The translations under genes and the position numbers were made by a program. This document shows positions 48,001 to 55,189 of a stretch of 64,000 bases of DNA, in pieces. The DNA comes from Parvicella tangerina. Lineage in GTDB: Bacteria; Bacteroidota; Bacteroidia; Flavobacteriales_D; Parvicellaceae. The stretch lies in contig NZ_OU015584.1 in assembly GCF_907165195.1 (NCBI RefSeq), positions 2,490,978-2,554,977 on the forward strand. Direction: 5' to 3'. The notes under the pieces were generated by a model. The model was not told where the DNA came from. It saw only the letters and a program-made list of their open reading frames with translations, and did not search any database. Numbering within the stretch: the stretch's first letter is position 1; the number at the start of each line of letters is the position of its first letter.

Positions 48001-48434
48001 ACTTTTCCATTACTTCCTGCTGTGTATCCTACTGTGCTGTTAATAAACTGCATCGACTCTACATCTCTAGGCCAATTTCCTACTCCGCTGGTATAAGCCA
48101 TGTCCCAATCACTTAAACCAGCATCATTAGTAGACAAAATTATTTCATCATTAGAAAGCAGGAACGGACCTGTAATTAAACCATCTGTACTGTTAAAGAA
48201 ATGCATTCCTTTCACCTGACCCGTCATTTGGGTCCCCACATAATTAATGTTTCTCGAGTTCCAGGTAGCACCGTTGTCATAAGAAACGTAGATGCGCTGA
48301 GTACCTCCAGCCACTACGATAGCCCCATTGTCTTGTATACTATGTAAGTCATTAACCGATACTGAAGAGTTTGTCCATTGACCGTAAGTTACCATTACTG
48401 CGAGGGTAGGTATTAATAGAAGTAATGTTCTCAT
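42096..48434 (-). CDS. Giant T9SS-exported multidomain surface protein
   Basis: Encodes 2112 aa with signal peptide MRTLLLLIPTLAVMVTYGQ. Residues about 30-325 are Ycf48/BNR-like propeller repeats (ISYDNGATW, KTTDGGTSWSQVY, KTVDGGTTWQDIS). PKD-like domains follow near 330-400 and 590-670. A second propeller region (about 680-1060) has FDSTGKEVWTTTFS and GNTYVSGHFGIAKID repeats. From about 1100 to 2010 are many Ig/PKD-like repeats with the pair G-x-Y-x-x-x...C-x-S-x-D. The C-terminus has NVYPNPTNGTVFLEFDG and GIYFLRIVADD, the T9SS sorting domain. It is probably an adhesin or gliding-related surface protein. It is flanked by 63-bp direct repeats. Confidence 0.9.
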   Translation of the reverse strand: MRTLLLLIPTLAVMVTYGQWTNSSVSVNDLHSIQDNGAIVVAGGTQRIYVSYDNGATWNSRNINYVGTQMTGQVKGMHFFNSTDGLITGPFLLSNDEIILSTNDAGLSDWDMAYTSGVGNWPRDVESMQFINSTVGYTAGSNGKVLKTINSGANWGLIAQVGFEELEDIWFLDQTTGFVAGTNGIWKTTDGGTSWSQVYTDPGVYLRAIHFPTSSVGYAVGEYKTLLKTVDGGTTWQDISNTINLTDDLNDVQFLSATTGYVVSDGGIYRTTSGGSHWGYFPTAKPVNAIHMNTTNNGYACGNDGEIYKTTGSTTGYLPVAAFGIDGVACEDSLITFENYSDPSLSFEWYVDGNLVATTYNYTTTFSTGGMSHDVELIVSDGTNTDAASTNLSLYESLAIPMSGSIQEDSLCYNESTLVELDASQNGVTYWLENQAGTQVSATVTGNFGGSFTFNTGAVGTTQTFQLIGYKEVTGCGTNYDTIYFDAYNMTPAPVTHSLLQNPICSGDSTQVQLPSSANGVSYYLMINGNPRSDTLLGTGGSISLQTDALADTAEVQINAIGLTGCAMSNTDFTIDVHVPLVHFNQDFQMQEVGEPVNFFNTSVQGGYNYEWSFENGSPSTFSGAAPGAVTFSSLGYQNVELIGTSSIGCKDSLQGQVKIVPTLADDSCAFVVLADSARVFRSGVKAFQAYEDGSFISLLETDDESYYMNINNMEDTITYVNPEIDQSYTRYHLTRFSPKGKTKWDVLVEIYEDDDTPSTGGDIDIASIFTDANHNVFVAYQLPTYYADSVRITSSDKSVTLSNGDASGGSGADAVMLSKFDSTGKEVWTTTFSLHYTTQNMGIDQDSQGNTYVSGHFGIAKIDVDGNVVWLEVPVGYCEDLEIYNDTIYMVTGNNFEYRKYDLNGNLLFTSDQITTPGGIAVLKRLIIDEVGNMYFAGYFRDDIVFANQTFSDYYSSGSVHEDIIIAKYTASGQEDWARTFKSDKASYIKGFDYKDGQLYLLAGKLDATVQSEGLPLIANTNYGYYAFTCDSANQFANYELIYDHTSGLGNAGYHFNQLHRVGDRLLLTHPYKSDITIGGSTALNNPATKADNSIILNVDPNCIGLDINDSLSSAYFFADVICGGDTLFLNGSGTNNPTSFAWSANGGTIDDSSGQNTFMTFDTTGLYEISLTVSNALGVGGTFTRNVIVSDAPNYAKDITDTVCFDDNAGGLRIPDAAYTVWWDGDTVMGTSYKPLYPNLSPTGDSTFTFTYYNEYGCGTDSSVKITQLPKPTATLVENPGSAVCEGQMLDLTLVSTTAEQFYWDDYGLYGPNLNEPTLWYNQLYVSLINGNGNCWTDTVYYSQHEEYPNVGPGYVDDFCLGDSIRLTANTNGASLAWGNGDVADTTVFMATSDGSIAVTAYSPNGQCGTTTNLNYYIHTPPVVTYDFPPDTVCGSGVQTLETISTENISSYWEVTRPWNGTVYNGTNNNTNQISFSADGDYTVDVSVHGAWPSPCVIDTSIAVTLLPSPNWTSTPLNFCELNSDNNYLIMDTNVNSTAIWLFDGNYVSNNDSIQLNQTGTYTLQMDSLNCTSSKEYAITIYPYHQANILTPDGVAICSGDFSMTVDLISDTTLSCYWTRNGTYLNNNQSLTVQYNQFGEYVLYVQSPGCPASTDTVTVFASAGGNVNISTPQSSNFCAGDSTLLVSDAVGGEWYLSGVNIATNDSVYANTIGWHVAVDAMNQCVDPDSVYVSVTSPPVPNIVVNGNDTICDGENLTLTASNATGITWLYNGGVVGSSLNTTVTGSGEYGLLHTQGGCVSDTDFVEIEVLPNVIPDLNAPLGTVNCTSDSLLLVTTTSNASWFESGSLLSTNDTLIVNQPGWYSVQTITGSCVGADSVELFFGTTPIALISYQPNDSICSYDSVALESSYGMNNNWILNGSLVGSQTVQYVNQSGTYGLYAEDNGCISDTDWVDIVVFPDNTPTISLNGGDLATTTYVTYQWYQDGSSIAGANDQTYTPQQDADYTVAITDSNNCSFISDVYVVNWMKVDLAGRNVNVYPNPTNGTVFLEFDGLINGEIIVYDGVGNLVTREVIDHQMEQINLHEEERGIYFLRIVADDQSSPLIKVVNL

Positions 48435-48602
48435 TTTGTCTGATTTTCTGCAATTTACAAAAAATGTTTTGAGATGAACATATCAGACTTTCAGTATTGA
48501 GCAAGAGAAAAGTGTTATCCCTCTTACGAGGTGGGATCAGGGAGATCGTAAACTTTAATACCCCATTATCTTCCACTTAGTAGCGCACTACTTGTCTTCA
48601 GA

Positions 48603-48665
48603 AGACGCTTCCTCCGTTCCAAAGTTTCGGAATCGGAGTCAGCACACCAAAACATCCCCCCTCCT
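48603..48665. repeat. 63-bp perfect direct repeat, right copy
   Basis: Identical to 41851-41913, same orientation. The match stops at the REP-like palindrome, which is complete here and truncated in the left copy. Confidence 0.85.
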
Positions 48666-48694
48666 CCGAGGAGGGGGCTAGGGGGTGGTAAACC
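48657..48694. repeat. REP-like palindrome copy 4
   Basis: CCCCCTCCTC, C, GAGGAGGGGG followed by CTAGGGGGTGGTAAACC. It overlaps the end of the right 63-bp repeat. Confidence 0.78.
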
Positions 48695-48775
48695 ACAACA
48701 ACCTAATCCCCCCAACCTTAAGGAAAACCTGTCACGCCACTGCGTGAGGGCTAGGGGGTGGTAAACCCACACAAC

Positions 48776-49144
48776 CTAATCATTATTAAAACTACTCTTA
48801 ATTTGTTCCAGAACTACATCCACCCCATTAAACACATCTTCATTCTCGAACCTGATCACTTTAATCCCCTGATCATTTAGAAACTGCGTTCTTCTCTTAT
48901 CTCTTTCCTGCCCCTCTCTGGTAAAATGAGGCTCACCATCCAGTTCAATAGCTAGTTTTTCTTCGTTGCAGTAAAAGTCCACAACATAATATCCTATACT
49001 AAACTGTCTTCTGAATTTCCTACCAGCAAGTTGTTTCCCCTTTAAAAATTTCCATAATGCCTCCTCGGCTGGAGTTGCGTTATTTCGAAGACGTTGCCTA
49101 AGTTCTTTTAGTGCTGATTTGTTGTTTACAAAGTCATTGCTCAT
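48776..49144 (-). CDS. DUF559 (Vsr-like) endonuclease-fold protein
   Basis: Encodes 122 aa. The N-terminal ALKELRQRLRNNATPAEEAL and LWKFLKGKQLAGRKFRRQF then YVVDFYCNEEKLAIELDGEPHF are typical of the DUF559 family, which has a Vsr/PD-(D/E)xK nuclease fold. The acidic residues D (VVDFYC) and E (AIELDG) are in place. Its length is usual. Members often travel on mobile elements next to integrons or restriction genes; here it is among REP-like repeats. The cellular role is unknown. Confidence 0.86.
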   Translation of the reverse strand: MSNDFVNNKSALKELRQRLRNNATPAEEALWKFLKGKQLAGRKFRRQFSIGYYVVDFYCNEEKLAIELDGEPHFTREGQERDKRRTQFLNDQGIKVIRFENEDVFNGVDVVLEQIKSSFNND

Positions 49145-49385
49145 CGAATGAAGGTAGTTTAGTGAGTAGTAGCAGTTTAAATATAGTCATTCTGAGCGAA
49201 ATGAGTGAGGTTTTAAACTGACTTGAGAAGATTGATGTAGTTTACCCCTCCCTCACTGCATCCCCCTCTTGAAAACCAAACATCCCCCTCCTTCGAGGAG
49301 GGGGCCAGGGGGTGGTAAACCACAACAACCCAATTCCCCCCAAAACGTAACAACTTTACGTCCCTCCTATCTTACCTTCACCTTC
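49145..49385. repeat. Intergenic stretch with repeats
   Basis: No gene. A GTCATTCTGAGCGAAATGAG element starts at 49186, and the fifth complete REP-like palindrome, with GGTAAACC tail, is at 49284-49321. Confidence 0.7.
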
Positions 49386-49607
49386 ATGAACACCCAACAA
49401 TACATCCAGCACGAACGAAAGTGGCTTTTTAAGGCCATGCACCTCATGCTCAATGAAGAAGCCACAAAAACACTTTCCCCGGCAGAAAGAATACGCTACA
49501 GAGAACTAATAGAACGCGTCATAGAAGGAGAACTAGACTTCCTGATCGAAGCACCAGAAGAGTATAAAGAGTTGTACGAAGGGGATGTATTGAGGGTAAT
49601 TAAGTGA
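49386..49607 (+). CDS. Small charged protein, unknown
   Basis: Encodes 73 aa from the ATG at 49386 (MNTQQYIQHERKWLFKAMHL). The frame is open from 49269 but that part translates a repeat. The product is helical, very rich in Glu and Lys (EAPEEYKELYEGDVLRVI), with no signal. Family not recognised. The sudden end of repeat-like sequence at its ATG supports the chosen start. Confidence 0.55.
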   Translation: MNTQQYIQHERKWLFKAMHLMLNEEATKTLSPAERIRYRELIERVIEGELDFLIEAPEEYKELYEGDVLRVIK

Positions 49608-49679
49608 CCATTAAAAGAATCATCTTGAAATTTTAATCTCAAAATTTCAGTATACCATCTGAATTAAACTATTGTATTC

Positions 49680-50177
49680 ATGAAAACACTTTACAACACA
49701 CCAATCATTGAATATTTTTTCAAAACACTATCAGCCTTAGCAACCGGCTTCTTTCTCAGCACTTTCGTAAAACCCTATTCCCCCATTACTTTTGAAGTTC
49801 CAGGAATAGTAACGCTTTGTATACTTGTTGCATTTGCTTTAGGTTTTTCATACGTAACCGCAACAAACAATATAAAACACACAGTTACCCGAATTAAACT
49901 TACAACAGTATTGATACCTCCAATAATTTCCTTTGGAATGGTTTGCCTCAGTCCTATTTTATACTTTTTTTTACCCGGTTTTGATGATCAGGATCTTTTC
50001 AGATTCTGCTTATTATTCATCCCAATGAGTGCGTATTTCATGTTTCTTTACAAATTGTTTAAGTACCTGAAAAAACATCCTGAAGAAGCTCAAGAACACG
50101 ATAAATATGCTAACGTCATCGCAAACCTCACCTACACGCTGGCAGTATATTTTGGATTCTTTCTAAACTTAGGTTAA
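49680..50177 (+). CDS. Membrane protein with four helices, unknown
   Basis: Encodes 165 aa with helices at about 15-33, 38-58, 76-98 and 108-125, plus a C-terminal hydrophobic end (NLTYTLAVYFGFFLNLG). The basic loop after residue 125 (KLFKYLKKHPEEAQEHDKYA) is probably cytoplasmic. No family recognised. It is followed by a 292-bp region without a gene. Confidence 0.62.
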   Translation: MKTLYNTPIIEYFFKTLSALATGFFLSTFVKPYSPITFEVPGIVTLCILVAFALGFSYVTATNNIKHTVTRIKLTTVLIPPIISFGMVCLSPILYFFLPGFDDQDLFRFCLLFIPMSAYFMFLYKLFKYLKKHPEEAQEHDKYANVIANLTYTLAVYFGFFLNLG

Positions 50178-50469
50178 TAACAAACAAGATCATTTATAGT
50201 CTTACTAACCAAAAGCATTTATCAGTGAAGTATCGAGAAGAAACCAGGTGATTATTGATCTTTTGACAAACACCCAAACAAGTAGTTATACGCTTTTTAT
50301 ACACGTATTTATACCCTTTTTTATAACCCGCCATATTCATATATTTGTCACTCAATATTCACTATGTCTGAAATTAATTGTTTGTCTTTTGTAAATGTGC
50401 CATGATTTCATAAATATGAATTATCACTTCTATTATAATTCGACAAAATATCTAATATTTCTACTAAAT

Positions 50470-52590
50470 ATGAAAAAAACATTAGCCCTCCTCCTGATTA
50501 TTTTCATAACACCTTGTTATATTTTTTCTATAGAAAACGAACCCGCTGATAAAGACACTCCAAAAAAAATTGGAAGACCCGTTGATACAGTGATCACATA
50601 CGATTTGTATTCAGGAGAAATCTCTCAGAAAATGCCTTTTGATGTCCCTTTCCTACTAAAAGGAAAAGCACCTGCAGATGTGAAAAAAATAGAAATTTAT
50701 TACATCGAAAAATGGAGAGTAAAATCAACACTGAGTGAAACCAATAATGATACCAACATAACCGGAGATCATGTTACCATTCTTAAAGCATTAGACACCG
50801 CAACAAAAGAAGTTGCCTATTCAAATAATTTCAAGACAATAAAGAAACGTGCAAATGATGAACATTGGCATTATTCACAGTGGGAAAGGAACAACCACCT
50901 TTTGAAGACAGATAAAAGTGCAGATGATTATTTTTTCATACCTATTGATCCACTTAAAGCGAATCGTTCATATCTATTTTACACCAAAATAACCTATAAA
51001 CTGAAAGATTCAAAACTGGATAATCAGGTAATAGACTTATTCAAAAACGAAATCAATAAGTACATTCCAAACGATCTTCAAAATCAAGTTTGGGCAATTA
51101 CGTTGAGTAGCCTATCTAACAATCCAAAAGGAATTGAAACAAAAAAAGAGCTTTGGAAAGATCAGGTTAACAAAACCCTCACAGACAACTCTGAAAAAAT
51201 CTATAATGGAGTGAGCAAACAACTCAAGAGCTATGTTAAATACGAATATGGTTTAACCCCGGAAGAAACCAAACTAAAACAAAAACTTGAGGAAATCATT
51301 GGAGTTGATGACCTGGTAAAAGTTCTGGAGCTAAGTAGAAACCGATATCTTTCAAGCTATAATATTCAGGAGCTAAACAGCAGTGTCTCTTTTAATCAGG
51401 AACCTGAGCTTCTTGATGCGCTGATTGAAGCAAAAGTTACGGAGGCTGTTAAGCTTTATAAAGAACTTAATTTCCTATCTCTCCACTCCATGGTCACACA
51501 GAGATACTTAACTGGTCAGGCAAATATCACAACCAAAAAACATATTCAAAATTTTAATACGATTGAGAACGTCAGCACGGTAGACTCACTCATATCAAAC
51601 TTAATGATCTTACACCAAAAAGTAGCATCTCTTAAACAGTTGATTGACGCCCACCTTGGAGGTGACAAAGCTTACATGTATATGGATCCGGAAGGATACA
51701 AACAACTCTCAGAAAAAATCGTAACGGAAAAAGCCAAACCTAAAGACGAACAGGACAAGGAAAAAATCAATCAACTGGAAAAACAATTGACTGATAACCA
51801 AACAGCAGCAAAGGCTAAGCTTAAAACAGCCTCCAAAGTTTATGATAATATTGCTCTAAACATTAATACAACCATATCACTTTTGTACAATTATCGAGAA
51901 GATGTATTTCTAGTTTCCTCGTTCTGGCAAAATAAACTAAATAGCTTATTCTTCGAACTTGAACAAACAGAAGGCATAAAAGAAGCATTCCAAAAATCAA
52001 CAACTGCTAACTTCATGACGAGATCAGAGTATTATATGTCTGCTGATTTTGGCTTTGCTCACATGACTTTACCCAACCACCTTGGAACAGATAATTTACG
52101 TACTATTCAACCTTACATGGGTATCAACTTTAACCTGTTTCCCATTAACAGACAGGCTCATTATTCAGTCTTTTCTCCAAAAATTATGGGACGAAACGTA
52201 ATCCTAAATGTACTCAAAGGAACTTCTATCGTTGTTGGTCTCACCAGCAGAAACATCGCTATGGATCTATATGAAGATCCAGACGCTACTTCAATAAAGG
52301 GGCTTTGGGGAGCAACAACCGGAGTCAATAGCACAAGCACATTTAATGCTAACATGATGTTACTATCTGGTCTTGCCCTTAGACTTGGAGACTTTGTTCG
52401 ACTCGGATTTGGAACATCCTGGTATCGATACCGGGTTTCTTATGACCCTTTAGATTACGACCAATACAGACTAAAAAACAGCTTCTATGTATCACTTTCC
52501 TTAGACCTGGATGTAAAACATGTGGTTAAAGATGTGATTGGACCTCAATTATTTGGTAACCTATTTAATAAAACCGGATCAGATGACTAA
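50470..52590 (+). CDS. Secreted protein with beta-barrel-like C-terminus, unknown
   Basis: Encodes 706 aa from the ATG at 50470 (MKKTLALLLIIFITPCYIFS, a signal peptide). The frame is open to 50395, but that N-terminus has no signal. The middle (about 170-500) is helical and rich in Lys and Glu, with coiled-coil-like QLEKQLTDNQTAAKAKLKTA. The C-terminus (about 530-690) has amphipathic strands (YYMSADFGFAHMT, RTIQPYMGINFNLFPI, LSGLALRLGDFVRLGFGTSW, NSFYVSLSLDLDV) suggesting an outer-membrane barrel. It overlaps the next lipoprotein gene by 8 bp. Function unknown. Confidence 0.7.
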   Translation: MKKTLALLLIIFITPCYIFSIENEPADKDTPKKIGRPVDTVITYDLYSGEISQKMPFDVPFLLKGKAPADVKKIEIYYIEKWRVKSTLSETNNDTNITGDHVTILKALDTATKEVAYSNNFKTIKKRANDEHWHYSQWERNNHLLKTDKSADDYFFIPIDPLKANRSYLFYTKITYKLKDSKLDNQVIDLFKNEINKYIPNDLQNQVWAITLSSLSNNPKGIETKKELWKDQVNKTLTDNSEKIYNGVSKQLKSYVKYEYGLTPEETKLKQKLEEIIGVDDLVKVLELSRNRYLSSYNIQELNSSVSFNQEPELLDALIEAKVTEAVKLYKELNFLSLHSMVTQRYLTGQANITTKKHIQNFNTIENVSTVDSLISNLMILHQKVASLKQLIDAHLGGDKAYMYMDPEGYKQLSEKIVTEKAKPKDEQDKEKINQLEKQLTDNQTAAKAKLKTASKVYDNIALNINTTISLLYNYREDVFLVSSFWQNKLNSLFFELEQTEGIKEAFQKSTTANFMTRSEYYMSADFGFAHMTLPNHLGTDNLRTIQPYMGINFNLFPINRQAHYSVFSPKIMGRNVILNVLKGTSIVVGLTSRNIAMDLYEDPDATSIKGLWGATTGVNSTSTFNANMMLLSGLALRLGDFVRLGFGTSWYRYRVSYDPLDYDQYRLKNSFYVSLSLDLDVKHVVKDVIGPQLFGNLFNKTGSDD

Positions 52591-53935
52591 CGCAAATAAA
52601 CTACTTACTATACTATTGATGACAGCCGTCATCTCAATCGTTTTAAACGCTTGTGACAAAACAGTTTCATTCCCTGCTGTTGATGTGATTGAAATTGAAT
52701 TAACAAACCCTGGAGATACCAATTTCGTGATCAATCAGGGGAACAATATTCCCTTTACAGTTAAGCTCAATAAGTTCAACCCCAATGTTACAATTAGCCT
52801 TGAGGTGATAAACGGAAAAATAGATGGTAAAACCAGTATTAAGAACATTCCTTTGCCCGATAGCGAAACGCCAGAAATAGAAAAGACGGTTATCCCGGAT
52901 AACGTCTCCGGTGAATGCATTATCACAGCTTCAATAGACGGCTCAGAATACCAGGCAAAGAAAACCATTGATCTGGTCAAACCTTCCACAGATGATATTT
53001 TAAACATTACTTTTAATCAAACCACTTTAAACATTAACACATCAGAAGAAGTGAATTTTGAAGTATTTCTAAATAAGGATTACCCGGAGAGAAAGGTGAA
53101 CATAATTTATGCTGGTGGTAAAGTTGATGGATTAAACAGCCCTGTGAATAATGTAGAAATAAACACTACAGATGGCTTGTGGCAAGGAACTTTCAAAGTG
53201 GATTCTAACATGAGTGAAGGTGTATACCCATTTTCTGTAGAGACAGTTGATGGAGAGTACACGAAACAAGTAAGTCTTATCCTCAGTAAAAGTGATGCTT
53301 CAGATGTCCTGAATCTTTCGGTTCAAACAGTTGGGCCATACCTGGCAGATAATTCCTCTTCAGTAAATATCGTAGCGACAGTGACTGATCATACTGCATC
53401 TATGATAACTTTTACCATAAATAAAGGGACTTTCTCTGATGGTTCACAAACTAAATCAGTGGCTATTGTTGGAGGAATTGCAAATATCTCTTTAATACCG
53501 AGTCAAACCCCTGAAGAGCACATTATTTCTGCAACACTAACCAATCCCGCTTACAATACCTCTGTTTCAATCACCACAGACCGGGCTTACCCGGAATCAG
53601 CAAACCTCACAACATCCAGTTGGTCTTTAGATTCATCAGCCATATCCCTTTCAAATGCGATAACTTTCAACTATCAACTAGGAAGAAATACAGGCAAAGT
53701 TTCTACCGGTCATTTAGTTACCGCAGAAGCATTCCAAATGAATGGGGGGACAAAAGTAAATTTCGGCACCTTCTATAATGCTCCTCTTTTTACAGATGCT
53801 AATGAGAAAGTGAGTAGCTCTTATTTTGCTTCTCCTGGTTTAGATCCTAACCTCCCTCTGATCATCGTATTCAATACCGACACACACTCAGGAACACTAA
53901 GTGACACCTTGAATATTGACATCCTGAGCCAGTAG
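52583..53935 (+). CDS. Lipoprotein with repeated Ig-like domains
   Basis: Encodes 450 aa from the ATG at 52583 (MTNANKLLTILLMTAVISIV then LNAC), a lipoprotein signal with Cys at residue 24. About four Ig-like domains follow, each near 90 residues (FTVKLNKFNPNVTISLEVINGKIDG and FEVFLNKDYPERKVNIIYAGGKVDG are clearly homologous repeats). It overlaps the barrel-like upstream gene by 8 bp, which suggests the two proteins work together at the outer membrane. Function unknown. Confidence 0.72.
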   Translation: MTNANKLLTILLMTAVISIVLNACDKTVSFPAVDVIEIELTNPGDTNFVINQGNNIPFTVKLNKFNPNVTISLEVINGKIDGKTSIKNIPLPDSETPEIEKTVIPDNVSGECIITASIDGSEYQAKKTIDLVKPSTDDILNITFNQTTLNINTSEEVNFEVFLNKDYPERKVNIIYAGGKVDGLNSPVNNVEINTTDGLWQGTFKVDSNMSEGVYPFSVETVDGEYTKQVSLILSKSDASDVLNLSVQTVGPYLADNSSSVNIVATVTDHTASMITFTINKGTFSDGSQTKSVAIVGGIANISLIPSQTPEEHIISATLTNPAYNTSVSITTDRAYPESANLTTSSWSLDSSAISLSNAITFNYQLGRNTGKVSTGHLVTAEAFQMNGGTKVNFGTFYNAPLFTDANEKVSSSYFASPGLDPNLPLIIVFNTDTHSGTLSDTLNIDILSQ

Positions 53936-53950
53936 AGCTGATGACCAGAT

Positions 53951-55021
53951 CTAGTATAAGAGGGTATCAATTTGGGTATCTGTAATCCTTATGGACATGC
54001 CAATAGGCGTTTCAAAAATTTTGGTAAAGTCAATGGCTGTCAAGTCCAGTTCCATGATTTCCCCATCCGGAGTGATTGTTGTTCTGCTTGTACCGCATTT
54101 ATCTTTTACCTGATCCTGAAATGATGGATCATCATGGGTTACATCATCAGGAATACCCAGGGAAGCACAGAAATCATCAACCGTAAATCCAGTGGGCATC
54201 TGAATTCTTGCATGATGAATATTCATCCCATACCTTTTGCTTTTAGCTTGCTTTAATTCAGTAAAATCACACCTTAACAACGTGGCATTTTCAAAACTAG
54301 TTTCAAAAACTGAACATCCTATCAATTCACAATCAACCAAATCAGCTTTAATAAAGTGAGAACCAGATAGATTTATCCCAGTGTAGACAACCTTCTTAAG
54401 CTGAGATGAATCAAAGTTCATTCCTTCTGAATAACCATTAAACTTCACTTTATGCAAATTGGCATGACTAAAGTTTGCCCCCTTAAAATTAACATTTGGA
54501 AAATCTTCATTTGCAATGTACACCCCACTTAAATTAGCTCTTGTCAGGTCGATTACTTCTCCCTTATGTCTTTTTTCGCATAGCTCAAAGTATTCCAGCA
54601 AAGCACTAGCTTTAAGTTTTGACAAATAGGTTGTCCGTCCCGGACGGAATAAAATTTCGATCAGCTCTGTCTCTCGCTGTGTATCAAATTGCTGCTCCTG
54701 AATATTTATTTGACGCTGAATAAGCTCGTTTTGTTCAACAATCTTAGCATTTTGCTGACTCATCAAACCTGTTTGAATAAATAAGGTGATGATGGTTGCA
54801 ATCGCTATCAGCGTACTTCCAATTGCAATTCCCGGTGATGAAAAGAAAAAATTATAGGCCAGTGCTAAAATAGCAGCACGTCTACGTCTATCCCCTTTTT
54901 CATACCGCTGGTAGTTCCTCAGCGAAGAAAAAAATCGGTGTTCTTGCTCAACCAACCTTGCCTCGAGTTCGAGAATCTTTTCTTCTAGTTCGGCTTTGTT
55001 TGATTCATTCTGATCGCTCAT
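53951..55021 (-). CDS. Membrane-anchored pentapeptide-repeat protein
   Basis: Encodes 356 aa. It begins with a coiled coil (about 8-40, ELEEKILELEARLVEQEH), followed by basic sequence, one or two hydrophobic segments (about 48-85), another coiled coil with QRQINIQEQQFDTQRE, and then pentapeptide repeats from about 155 to 260 (ANLSGVYIANEDF, VNFKGANFSHANLHKVKF, INLSGSHFIKADLVDCELIG). The remaining 90 residues are unique. Pentapeptide proteins form a right-handed beta-helix and often mimic DNA or bind proteins. It is 168 bp downstream of the defence operon, on the same strand; it may belong to it. Confidence 0.76.
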   Translation of the reverse strand: MSDQNESNKAELEEKILELEARLVEQEHRFFSSLRNYQRYEKGDRRRRAAILALAYNFFFSSPGIAIGSTLIAIATIITLFIQTGLMSQQNAKIVEQNELIQRQINIQEQQFDTQRETELIEILFRPGRTTYLSKLKASALLEYFELCEKRHKGEVIDLTRANLSGVYIANEDFPNVNFKGANFSHANLHKVKFNGYSEGMNFDSSQLKKVVYTGINLSGSHFIKADLVDCELIGCSVFETSFENATLLRCDFTELKQAKSKRYGMNIHHARIQMPTGFTVDDFCASLGIPDDVTHDDPSFQDQVKDKCGTSRTTITPDGEIMELDLTAIDFTKIFETPIGMSIRITDTQIDTLLY

Positions 55022-55189
55022 TGAATTATTCTTTACTTTTTTATAGTGACTTATTACTCTTCTAAGACCTCTTTCGCATCATGCAGGTGATCTTCCAAAA
55101 GGGTAATAAAAGACAAAGAGGTTTTGGAGAAATTAATCATTGGATCACCAAAACTTAGGTTTAACATCAAACATCCTAACTGCTTTATC

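Larger units (their letters stand above)
48435..48775. other. Repeat-filled intergenic region
   Basis: No gene. It holds the right copy of the 63-bp direct repeat, a full REP-like palindrome, a CACTGCGTGAGGG-type tail (about 48740-48766) and a decayed copy near 48520-48555. Confidence 0.65.

Noticed and set aside
47316-48116. Plus-strand ORFs of 118 and 130 codons inside the giant gene
   Set aside because: No family features, and the opposite strand carries clear BNR-like repeats in one continuous frame.
48566-48772. ORFs with GLPPPSPLLGGGGMF translations (also 36628-36819)
   Set aside because: These are translations of the REP-like palindrome on the reverse strand, not genes.
55054-55167. 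Minus-strand ORF of 28-37 codons (MINFSKTSLSFITLLEDHLHD) between the PLD and pentapeptide genes
   Set aside because: It is protein-like and could be a small gene, but there is no recognisable family, promoter or conservation evidence.
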